A stretch of 64,000 nt of DNA from Chryseobacterium suipulveris. GTDB taxonomy: Bacteria > Bacteroidota > Bacteroidia > Flavobacteriales > Weeksellaceae. Shown in pieces: positions 39,973 to 47,990 of this stretch (position 1 is its first letter; the number at the start of each line of letters is the position of its first letter). The translations under genes were made by a program, and so were the position numbers. The notes beneath the pieces were generated by a model. The model ran no database searches and was not told the origin of the DNA. It saw nothing but the letters and a program-made list of their open reading frames with translations. The stretch is from assembly GCF_022811685.1 (NCBI RefSeq), contig NZ_CP094532.1, positions 2,381,501-2,445,500 on the forward strand, in the 5' to 3' direction.

Positions 39973-39980
39973 GTGGTGGT

Positions 39981-41051
39981 ATGGATTTTTCAGACAAAAG
40001 ATTTCAGTTTTCCTCCGGAACTCACAACGGCTCCAACGTTATTTGGGTGCAGTTTGAAAAAGACCGGCAGCTCATTTCCTTTCTGCGCGAACACACAAAA
40101 GCACGGTGGTCCGCCTCACAAAAAAAATGGTATGTTACCGATAACAGGCACTACCGCAAACTTTTTGGGCTGCCCGAGAAAATAACCGGCAAGGCAGTAC
40201 TCTCCAAAATTCACCTTGTCAATTTGCCGGAGTTCCAGCGTTTCCAGGAACATCTCCTGCTGAAGCGGTACAGTCAAAATACCTTACGCACTTACAGCAT
40301 AGAATTTGCACAGTTGCTCTACATCCTAAAAAGTTATCCCGTGCAGGAGCTTTCTCCCGAACGTTTGCGGTCTTATTTCCTCTACTGCCACGAAAAACTG
40401 AAACTCTCGGAAAGCGAAATCCACAGCCGCATGAATGCCGTAAAGTTTTATTTTGAGCAAGTGCTCCACCGCCAAAAAATGTTTTTCGACATTCCGCGCC
40501 CAAAGAAAAAGCTGCTGCTTCCCAAAATGCTCAGCAAAGCTGAAATCAAGAAAATAATAGCTGCCACACTAAATCTCAAACATTCACTTGTTCTGAAAGT
40601 GTGTTACGGCATGGGGCTCCGTGTGAGTGAAGTGGTAGCGTTAAAACTTTCCGATATCGACAGTGCGGAAATGCTGGTGCGCATCGAACAGGGGAAAGGT
40701 AAAAAAGACCGCATCGCCGTACTTCCCCAAAGCTTACTGCCCGAATTGCGGGAATATTACCTGAGCTACCGCCCAAAGGTTTACCTTTTCGAGGGTAAAG
40801 AAGGCGAGGCATATTCTGTACGGTCTGCGCAGGCGGTATTTAGGAAGGCGATGGAAAAGGCAGGCATTCGCAAGAAAGTCGGTATTCACGGATTGCGCCA
40901 CAGTTTTGCCACTCACTTAATGGAAACAGGAACCGATATCCGCTTTATTCAGGAGCTCCTTGGGCATAATTCCATTAAAACCACCCAAATCTACACGCAT
41001 GTGACAGACCTTTCAAAGTCCAGGATAAAAAGTCCGCTGGATTCTTTATAA
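39981..41051 (+). CDS. cassette-associated tyrosine recombinase (integron-integrase-like)
   Basis: 356 residues. Residues ~1-72 are an extra N-terminal domain (IWVQFEKDRQLISFL, then ARWSASQKKWYV). Residues ~74-165 form the core-binding domain and ~170-356 the catalytic domain: Arg in YGMGLRVSEVVAL, Lys in GKGKKDR, HGLRHSFATHL, LLGHNSIKTT and nucleophile Tyr in QIYTHV. The C-terminus KSPLDSL recalls the end of IntI proteins (from memory), but the IntI-specific insertion in the catalytic domain is absent. It is transcribed away from the cassette array, the classical integron arrangement. Confidence 0.85.
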   Translation: MDFSDKRFQFSSGTHNGSNVIWVQFEKDRQLISFLREHTKARWSASQKKWYVTDNRHYRKLFGLPEKITGKAVLSKIHLVNLPEFQRFQEHLLLKRYSQNTLRTYSIEFAQLLYILKSYPVQELSPERLRSYFLYCHEKLKLSESEIHSRMNAVKFYFEQVLHRQKMFFDIPRPKKKLLLPKMLSKAEIKKIIAATLNLKHSLVLKVCYGMGLRVSEVVALKLSDIDSAEMLVRIEQGKGKKDRIAVLPQSLLPELREYYLSYRPKVYLFEGKEGEAYSVRSAQAVFRKAMEKAGIRKKVGIHGLRHSFATHLMETGTDIRFIQELLGHNSIKTTQIYTHVTDLSKSRIKSPLDSL

Positions 41052-41081
41052 TTTTTTTCTAAAACGGCTGTTCTTTCCTGT

Positions 41082-41552
41082 TTAAAAGTGTTTCTCCATT
41101 TTGATATTTGCTCTTTCGTAAACTCCACTTTCAAGTTCAACTTCTTCAAACCCATATTTTCTAAATAAATGAATAGCCGATTGCAACGTTGTGTTTGAGT
41201 ATAAAATAAGTATCGTTATTTGTTTTTGTTTGGCAATATTTAAGCAATGTTCAATCAATATTGTCCCAATACCGTGTCCCTGTGCTTTGTCGCTGACAGC
41301 CAATTTACCTAATTCGTAAACCGTTTCACTTTTCTTTAACAGTGAGGCTGTACCAACAATTTCACCATTGAGTTTAGCATAATAAATATGGCCGCCTTTG
41401 TCTATGATATGCTTTTGGGGATCTGAAAGTGATGCAACATCACCTTCTTCTATACGAAAATATTTTTCAAGCCACTCGTAATTCAGTGTCTTAATTGGTT
41501 CAGATAACTCTTCTGAAAATTCTATGATATCAACCAAGTTTTTTTTACTCAT
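41082..41552 (-). CDS. GNAT-family N-acetyltransferase
   Basis: 156 residues, GNAT fold. Acetyl-CoA binding loop motif QGHGIGT (~residue 92) follows ELGKLAVSDKA; the C-terminal FRKYGFEEVE is typical. Substrate unknown; could be an amino acid, protein or antibiotic. It is convergent with the recombinase (30 bp between the genes) and lies outside the cassette array. No palindromic site is seen next to it. Confidence 0.75.
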   Translation of the reverse strand: MSKKNLVDIIEFSEELSEPIKTLNYEWLEKYFRIEEGDVASLSDPQKHIIDKGGHIYYAKLNGEIVGTASLLKKSETVYELGKLAVSDKAQGHGIGTILIEHCLNIAKQKQITILILYSNTTLQSAIHLFRKYGFEEVELESGVYERANIKMEKHF

Positions 41553-41723
41553 TTGCCGGACAATTACATTTATAGATTTTTTTAAATCGACTGTTCTTCC
41601 CTGCTTACATCACTTCTTCCACAGTATAGATCCAATTTAAAACCAAAAATAAATTGGAGAAATAACAGATTTATTATAGATTTTTCTATTTTTTTAAAGA
41701 AATTAATAACTTAAAGATCCGCT

Positions 41724-41945
41724 GAACTAAAGCTTCGGCAGCTTTAACAACCGCCTAAATCTGTAACTTTGTAAAATTAACTAAAAACGGGTAAACCGCC
41801 CAAAAAAGAGACTCTTTCAGAAATCCCCTGTAAATCTCTAAAATCCTTCGCCGATAAACCCATAATGCTGAAAAAAAACTCCCGAAGCTTCCGTTAAATA
41901 GGGTATCACTGTTCGTTATTCGCACGCAACAAGAACTTAGCTGTT
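41724..41945 (+). mobile_element. miniature derivative of an A-type IS91 element
   Basis: About 220 bp: a left end (GAACTAAAGCTTCGG...GTAACTTTG...AAAACGGG) joined directly to a right end (AAAAAAGAGACTCTTTC...GAAGCTTCCGTT...GCACGCAAC...CTTAGCT). Both genes are missing. It ends in GTT, where another element end starts. Non-autonomous, presumably movable by the intact A copies. Confidence 0.7.
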
Positions 41946-42066
41946 GAACTAAACCTCCGGTAGCTTTTCCCATTTGCCGTTTTAGTAACTTTGTTTTTAT
42001 TAACCTTTTAAAAACTCATGAAATGGCTAAAAAAAAAAATCTACGGAGGATTTAAGGACCAACTAT
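41946..42066 (+). mobile_element. truncated left end of a B/C-type IS91 element
   Basis: GAACTAAACCTCCGGTAGC at 41946 after GTT, then the -7-like TAACTTTG, ATG at 42023 and the poly-A run with ACGGAGGATTTAAGGACCAAC, after which similarity to elements B/C ends. The -1 frame here too gives MAKKKKSTEDLRTN. The DNA to 42154 holds no recognisable gene. Confidence 0.7.
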
Positions 42067-42223
42067 ATAGCTCCAACAGATAATTGTATTCATGATGGCT
42101 CCACAGTTAATACAAAGAGTTTGGATATTGTTATGACGTATTTGGGACATTTTAAAATTTAATCTGATTCTCCGCAAACACACCTAATATTTTTAGTATA
42201 TTAGCGCTCAAAAAGCAGGGATT

Positions 42224-43132
42224 ATGAACATATTCAGTTTTACGGCTCATTTCGGTTCGGAGGAAGATTGTCGTTTGCATTTCAAGGAGCAGCGTGATAA
42301 GGAAGGGGTTGTCTGCAAGCGATGCGGGGGCACTTCCCATTATTGGTTACAGGGTAAATGGAGTTATGAATGCAAAGGTTGCCGTTTCCGCACCTCGTTG
42401 CGCAGCGGTACGATCATGGAGAGCTCCAAGCTGCCGTTTCTGGTGTGGTACAAAACGATGTTCCTGATGAGTTGCACAAAAAAGGGATTCTCCACCAACG
42501 AACTCCAGAAGCAATTAGGATTGAAGCGTTACGAACCGGTATGGGCGATGGTACACAAACTCCGCAGGGCGATGGGCAACCGGGATGCAAGGTATACACT
42601 GGAAGGGATGATAGAACTGGATGAGGGTTACTTTTCGGTGGCCAGTAAGGAAATCGAGCGAGGCAAGGGTACACGTGGCCGGGGAGCCGAGGGAAAGCAG
42701 AACGTTGCGGTGATGGCCGAAAGCACCCCGTTGGAAGATATCGAAACGGGCAAAAAGGAGAAGCATGTGCGTTATTTCAAGGCCAGGGTACTGGATAGCC
42801 ATCAAAGTGAAGGAATCAACGGCGTGGTCAGGGACTGCATGGAGGATGATGCCATCGTATTTTCGGACAAAAGCACTTCTTACGTTGACATCTCCGATCT
42901 GGTGGAATTGCACGTCACCGAGAAATCAGACGCCAAAACCACCAAGGAAACACTCAAATGGGTGCATATCGCAATCAGTAATGCAAAACGGACATTGCTG
43001 GGCAACTACCATAAAATCAAAAGGAAATACTTACAGTTGTATCTCAACGAGTTTATTTACAAATTAAACAGACGGTATTTTGGAGACAAACTCTTTGACA
43101 GAATAGTAATTGCGAATATAACAGGTGCATAA
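42224..43132 (+). CDS. IS1595-family (ISXO2-like) transposase
   Basis: 302 residues: N-terminal zinc ribbon (CKRCGGTSHYW...YECKGCRFRTSLRSGT) and ISXO2-like DDE domain starting MIELDEGYFSVAS (first Asp), Asp in VFSDKSTSY, and C-terminal EFIYKLNRRYF with the last acidic residue. Intact. Its last ~165 codons are repeated at 44020-44521. Confidence 0.88.
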   Translation: MNIFSFTAHFGSEEDCRLHFKEQRDKEGVVCKRCGGTSHYWLQGKWSYECKGCRFRTSLRSGTIMESSKLPFLVWYKTMFLMSCTKKGFSTNELQKQLGLKRYEPVWAMVHKLRRAMGNRDARYTLEGMIELDEGYFSVASKEIERGKGTRGRGAEGKQNVAVMAESTPLEDIETGKKEKHVRYFKARVLDSHQSEGINGVVRDCMEDDAIVFSDKSTSYVDISDLVELHVTEKSDAKTTKETLKWVHIAISNAKRTLLGNYHKIKRKYLQLYLNEFIYKLNRRYFGDKLFDRIVIANITGA

Positions 43133-43203
43133 ACGGATAATCAGAATCTTTAAACATCCTAATTAACTACCTGCGGATTTTAGGTATTATTATAGAAGCC
43201 CCC

Positions 43204-44019
43204 ATGAATAAATCGCTCATCATTTTCGGCATCGTCAACATAACCTCGGACAGTTTCTCCGATGGAGGCCGGTATCTGGCGCCAGACGCAGCCATTGCGC
43301 AGGCGCGTAAGCTGATGGCCGAGGGGGCAGATGTGATCGACCTCGGTCCGGCATCCAGCAATCCCGACGCCGCGCCTGTTTCGTCCGACACAGAAATCGC
43401 GCGTATCGCGCCGGTGCTGGACGCGCTCAAGGCAGATGGCATTCCCGTCTCGCTCGACAGTTATCAACCCGCGACGCAAGCCTATGCCTTGTCGCGTGGT
43501 GTGGCCTATCTCAATGATATTCGCGGTTTTCCAGACGCTGCGTTCTATCCGCAATTGGCGAAATCATCTGCCAAACTCGTCGTTATGCATTCGGTGCAAG
43601 ACGGGCAGGCAGATCGGCGCGAGGCACCCGCTGGCGACATCATGGATCACATTGCGGCGTTCTTTGACGCGCGCATCGCGGCGCTGACGGGTGCCGGTAT
43701 CAAACGCAACCGCCTTGTCCTTGATCCCGGCATGGGGTTTTTTCTGGGGGCTGCTCCCGAAACCTCGCTCTCGGTGCTGGCGCGGTTCGATGAATTGCGG
43801 CTGCGCTTCGATTTGCCGGTGCTTCTGTCTGTTTCGCGCAAATCCTTTCTGCGCGCGCTCACAGGCCGTGGTCCGGGGGATGTCGGGGCCGCGACACTCG
43901 CTGCAGAGCTTGCCGCCGCCGCAGGTGGAGCTGACTTCATCCGCACACACGAGCCGCGCCCCTTGCGCGACGGGCTGGCGGTATTGGCGGCGCTGAAAGA
44001 AACCGCAAGAATTCGTTAA
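43204..44019 (+). CDS. sul2: sulfonamide-resistant dihydropteroate synthase Sul2
   Basis: 271 residues, the full length of Sul2, with FGIVNITSDSFSDGGRY, LDPGMGFFLG and SRKSFLRALTGR of dihydropteroate synthases. GC-rich (~60%) in a 36% GC surrounding, so acquired from Proteobacteria. The upstream 25 bases before the ATG (TATTATTATAGAAGCCCCC) are the typical sul2 leader. Only a few bases beyond the stop before transposase DNA resumes. Confidence 0.96.
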   Translation: MNKSLIIFGIVNITSDSFSDGGRYLAPDAAIAQARKLMAEGADVIDLGPASSNPDAAPVSSDTEIARIAPVLDALKADGIPVSLDSYQPATQAYALSRGVAYLNDIRGFPDAAFYPQLAKSSAKLVVMHSVQDGQADRREAPAGDIMDHIAAFFDARIAALTGAGIKRNRLVLDPGMGFFLGAAPETSLSVLARFDELRLRFDLPVLLSVSRKSFLRALTGRGPGDVGAATLAAELAAAAGGADFIRTHEPRPLRDGLAVLAALKETARIR

Positions 44020-44521
44020 CTTTTCGGTGGCCAGTAAGGAAATCGAGCGAGGCAAGGGTACACGTGGCCGGGGAGCCGAGGGAAAGCAGAACGTTGCGGT
44101 GATGGCCGAAAGCACCCCGTTGGAAGATATCGAAACGGGCAAAAAGGAGAAGCATGTGCGTTATTTCAAGGCCAGGGTACTGGATAGCCATCAAAGTGAA
44201 GGAATCAACGGCGTGGTCAGGGACTGCATGGAGGATGATGCCATCGTATTTTCGGACAAAAGCACTTCTTACGTTGACATCTCCGATCTGGTGGAATTGC
44301 ACGTCACCGAGAAATCAGACGCCAAAACCACCAAGGAAACACTCAAATGGGTGCATATCGCAATCAGTAATGCAAAACGGACATTGCTGGGCAACTACCA
44401 TAAAATCAAAAGGAAATACTTACAGTTGTATCTCAACGAGTTTATTTACAAATTAAACAGACGGTATTTTGGAGACAAACTCTTTGACAGACTAGTAATT
44501 GCGAATATAACAGGTGCATAA
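44020..44521 (+). pseudogene. 3' part of a second IS1595-type transposase
   Basis: Begins right after sul2 at CTTTTCGGTGGCCAGTAAGG and repeats 42631-43132, differing by Leu for Ile near the C-terminus (DRLVIANITGA). The 5' half is replaced by sul2. An in-frame ATG exists at 44027 but no functional transposase would result. Confidence 0.85.
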
Positions 44522-44534
44522 ACGGATAATCAGT

Positions 44535-45853
44535 AAATTTAATAATAAATTGGAAAAGGAAAAAGACATATTAGACAATCTTGAACTACGTTCAGAAAAC
44601 GTGCAGGATATTCTCACGCAGCCGCCACATTGGATGATTCGATGGGGAAACACGGTAATTTTCGTCATTCTCCTGATGGTTCTCTTGATGAGTTATGTAA
44701 TTAAATATCCTGAGTTTATACCTGCCCCCATAGTCGTAACTTCCAAAAATCCACCTGAAAAACTTGAAGCAAGAACAAATTCTAAAATTGAAAAAATTTT
44801 AGTGAAAGATCATCAGTCTGTAAATAAAAATCAAGTCATGATGGTGCTTCAGTCAGCTGCTGATTACAAGGATATTCTAGCTCTAAAAGATATAGTTGAT
44901 TCAATGTCATCATCACAAGTTCTCTACTTCCCTACTCAACAGGCATCAACCTTCAAACTTGGCGAAATACAGGGAGAATACAATAGTTTTGCAAAAGCAT
45001 TGCAGGATGAAAAACTTTTTACTCGTCTTAAGCCCTATGCTCCTGAAAATATTGCAGCAAACCAAAGTCTTGGGGAATACAGGGCAAGGATTGCTACATT
45101 ACAACAGCAGCGGAACTTAGAAGTTACAAAATTTGACCTTACCAAAAAAAATACTTGCGCTCCCAAGAATTGTTCAATCAAGGTGTAATTGCCGCGATGG
45201 AACTAGAAAATGAAAAAACAAAATTTCTACAGGCAGAACAAAATTTGAAAAATATCAATATAACATTGTCACAGATGCAGGAAGCGGTTTCAAATCTAAA
45301 TAAAACCAAAAGCGGTGCATCAATAAATACTGAGAAAGATAAGATTACATACAGCTCCCAAACGCTCCAATTATTTGAACAGCTAAGAAAATCACTGAGA
45401 CAATGGGAACAAAATTATCTCATTATTTCTTCTACTGAAGGAGTAGTTAGTTTCCAACAATTTTGGGGCGAGAACCAATTTGTAAAACCCGGTGATATTG
45501 TGATGTCTGTTCTACCCAATGATAAGGAATTAGTTGTTGGTCGGATGTTGATTCCATCAGTGAATTCCGGTAAAGTTAAACCAAATCAAAAGGTTTTAGT
45601 AAAGCTTGATAATTACCGATACCAAGAATATGGAATCGTTGAAGGCAAGGTCCAAAACATTTCTCTTACTCCAGATGATAAAGGGAACTATTATGTTGAC
45701 GTTTTGCTTCCAAAAGGATTGCGGACTTCTTTTGGGAAAAAGTTGCCATTTGACAGAGAGCTCAAAGGAAGTGCCGAGATTGTCACCGAGGATTTAAGGC
45801 TAATTGAAAGGTTTTTCTATCAAATTAGGAAATTGTTGGGGTATCAAGCTTGA
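44535..45853 (+). pseudogene. HlyD-family secretion (membrane-fusion) protein, interrupted and frameshifted
   Basis: First part (~44545-45185) encodes ELRSENVQDILTQPPHWMIRWGN, one TM segment and the biotinyl-lipoyl-like region; the second (45155-45853) encodes the coiled coil and the beta-barrel (EGVVSFQQFWGENQFVKPGD). The break lies near a run of eight A's at ~45145, and the natural start was removed by the IS1595 unit. Together they resemble HlyD adaptors of bacteriocin/peptide exporters. No ABC partner is in the window. Confidence 0.75.
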
Positions 45854-45940
45854 TGTTTTTTTTAAAAAAATAATTGTTAATGCTAAGATTTCTTACAGAA
45901 ACGAGGGATTTCCGTGCATTATTAGTGCAAATTCTCAACA

Positions 45941-46417
45941 AATAAAGTCATCTTTTTCAAAAACCTGCCTGATTTAACCACAGGCAATTTTTCAACCTGC
46001 GTAAATTGGGCACATCCCAATCACAAAGCCGCGTAAAAAAGCCCATTTCCAAGAGAATCTTTTTCATTATTTTTAATTCCAAGATTATCTAAACTAAAAT
46101 CTAAAAAATAACTCTGAAATAATCATCTACAGAATTTTCAGTCCTTCCGATTCTTTTGTTAAATATGCACTCCCAAAGTAACCACCTGCGAAAAATAGAC
46201 ACAAGTTCAAAATCAACCTGGGTAAAATAGACCCACCCTACATTTTCCTAAATGATAAGCATTCTGACAAAAATTTCAATGATAAAAAGACACACCTTCC
46301 TTCAAAACCTGCACCAAATAAACTTATCTTTTTCAATAAGTTGGGTAATTTAGCTACAGGTTATCATGCAACCTGCGTAAATCAGCCACATCCTACTCGC
46401 AAACGTGGGTAGAAAAG
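45941..46417 (+). repeat. two 101-bp imperfect direct repeats
   Basis: 45941-46041 and 46317-46417 align without gaps at roughly 70%: both contain TCTTTTTCA, ATTTA, ACAGG, CAACCTGCGTAAAT, CACATCC and end in AAAAG. Function unknown; could bind relaxosome proteins. Confidence 0.6.
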
Positions 46418-46675
46418 TTACACCTCAATTCTCCCCGTTTTCCATGTTTTTTTCCTTCCAAAGCAACTTTATCATAAAAAACCGCAAAACAACCCTAATA
46501 TAAGCATTCGAGGAACCTTTTCAGACCTCTAAAAAAATCAGTAAACTTTTGTTGCAAGATGTGTCTTTGTACCCACAAACTTTTCAAGTTTTGGGACAAA
46601 GACGGTCTTGCCTTTTTGCAAAAGGGGAAAAAACGGCGGAACTTGTTTTTTTTAATCACCAAATCTGGTTCAAGC

Positions 46676-46741
46676 ATCTAAACTCGTCTAAATTATTCTT
46701 TTTTAATCTTCGGAGAATCTAAACTCGTCTAAATTGTTCTT
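46676..46741 (+). repeat. 25-bp direct repeat pair
   Basis: 46676-46700 and 46717-46741 share ATCTAAACTCGTCTAAATT followed by (A/G)TTCTT-type ends, one mismatch, 41 bp apart, about 80 bp before the surface-protein gene. Confidence 0.7.
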
Positions 46742-46821
46742 ATTTAGCCCACGCCCCATGAACACTATTGTTTTCACGGATTTGATGTCCCAATTTTGCA
46801 ACAGAAATTTTAATCAAAAAA

Positions 46822-47616
46822 ATGAAAGCAACCCTCTATGTTCTCCTGACACTTTTTGCCATCAACCTCAATGCGCAGGTCGGAATAAACACACAGACAC
46901 CCGAAACTACTTTTGATGTAGTAGGAAAACCAAACGACACCTCACATCATGACGGGATTATTCCTCCAAGGATAACGGGCGACCAGTTGGCGAACAAGTT
47001 TTACACACAGGCAAAAAAAGGTGCGGTTGTATTTGCCACCGCTCCGGCTTCCAATCTTTCGGGGCAGGTCATCAATATTTCAGAATCAGGAATGTATTAT
47101 TTTGACGGCAACGTATGGCAGAATTTCGCAAAGGAGAAACAGCCTGTCGAATACAGAATTGTACTCACCTTCGATCCCAACAGCACCGCCGCACTGACAG
47201 CAACTTCAACTTGGTCCGCCCCTGTAAACTATTCGGGAAATAGCCACGCCTATCTTACCTCCTCAAAATATTACACCATCGGAACCAAAAATTTCGGAGG
47301 ACTAAAGGGAGCGGTTTTGTTCAGAAAAGTACAGGGAATTGTAAATGTATGGTTTCAGATGTACAGGTCTTCTGATTCCGCACCGATTACGGGAAACGCC
47401 TTCATCAGCATTGCGAGCATCTACAGCGACATCGGATACATTCCCAACCAGATTGTCTTACTGCATACGGAAAATTCCACGCAATATTTTCCAGCCCTGC
47501 TGGAGAATTACAGCATCCAGATTCCGCAAACCTCCCTAAACGCAATGTCCACATCCTACTACACCTACGGAGAAGTTCAAGGATATTCCAACTGGATCAA
47601 GCCTTATCTGCCCTAA
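46822..47616 (+). CDS. secreted surface protein with VGINT-type repeat start
   Basis: 264 residues, signal peptide MKATLYVLLTLFAINLNAQ. The mature protein begins VGINTQTPETTFDVVGKP, the beta-helix start common in flavobacterial adhesins and tail-fibre-like surface proteins, followed by a beta-rich C-terminal domain. It precedes the mobC-relaxase pair; a role in cell contact is a guess. Confidence 0.6.
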   Translation: MKATLYVLLTLFAINLNAQVGINTQTPETTFDVVGKPNDTSHHDGIIPPRITGDQLANKFYTQAKKGAVVFATAPASNLSGQVINISESGMYYFDGNVWQNFAKEKQPVEYRIVLTFDPNSTAALTATSTWSAPVNYSGNSHAYLTSSKYYTIGTKNFGGLKGAVLFRKVQGIVNVWFQMYRSSDSAPITGNAFISIASIYSDIGYIPNQIVLLHTENSTQYFPALLENYSIQIPQTSLNAMSTSYYTYGEVQGYSNWIKPYLP

Positions 47617-47639
47617 TTGATGATTCAACAAAGTCCTTA

Positions 47640-47990
47640 ATGGAAAAAGAAGACTACATAAAATTCAGAATATCCAAAACCAAAAAACAGGACTGGAAAA
47701 AAATATGCAAAGACAGAAACCTCACATTGACCGACTTACTGACGGCATCAGTTGAGAACAGAATTTTAGACAACGAAAGAAGACAGATACTGGCGTTCAT
47801 TGAAAAACAAGACAACGTCTTCATCAAGATAGAGACCAACATCAACCAGGTAGCGAAAATTGCAAACGGACAAAAGTTTATTTCGGAATCAGAACTGAAA
47901 AACTTCACCGCAAAGCTTTCAGAAATCGCCAAATTGAAGAAGCAGCAAAACCAAATCTTCGAAAAGATCTATGAAATGCTCGCAAAATGA
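47640..47990 (+). CDS. mobC: relaxosome accessory protein (MobC-like)
   Basis: 116 residues: N-terminal ribbon-helix-helix (YIKFRISKTKKQDWKKICKDR), then helices with NINQVAKIANGQ, the signature region of Bacteroidota MobC-type mobilization proteins. It binds oriT and helps the relaxase. It overlaps the relaxase start by 4 nt (ATGA). Confidence 0.8.
   Translation: MEKEDYIKFRISKTKKQDWKKICKDRNLTLTDLLTASVENRILDNERRQILAFIEKQDNVFIKIETNINQVAKIANGQKFISESELKNFTAKLSEIAKLKKQQNQIFEKIYEMLAK

Larger units (their letters stand above)
42163..44534 (+). mobile_element. IS1595-type element duplicated around sul2
   Basis: Left end TCTGATTCTCCGCAAACACACC; right end GGTGCATAAACGGATAATCAG, imperfect inverted repeats. 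A complete copy (to ~43144) is followed by sul2 and then by a second copy lacking its 5' half (44020-44534). The whole unit is flanked by AAATTTAA at 42155-42162 and 44535-44542, matching the 8-bp target duplication of IS1595 elements, although the motif is AT-rich. Confidence 0.72.
45854..46821. other. non-coding region upstream of mobilization genes, oriT candidate
   Basis: No supported gene. It contains two 101-bp imperfect direct repeats (45941-46041, 46317-46417) with the shared core CAACCTGCGTAAAT, a shorter third relative near 46216-46242, and a 25-bp direct repeat beginning ATCTAAACTCGTCTAAATT at 46676 and 46717. The place just before the mobilization genes is where oriT would be expected. 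Confidence 0.5.

Noticed and set aside
42061..42154. Possible gene remnant after the truncated B/C element end
   Set aside because: The shifted frame continues for ~30 codons to a stop at the IS1595 border but shows no recognisable family.
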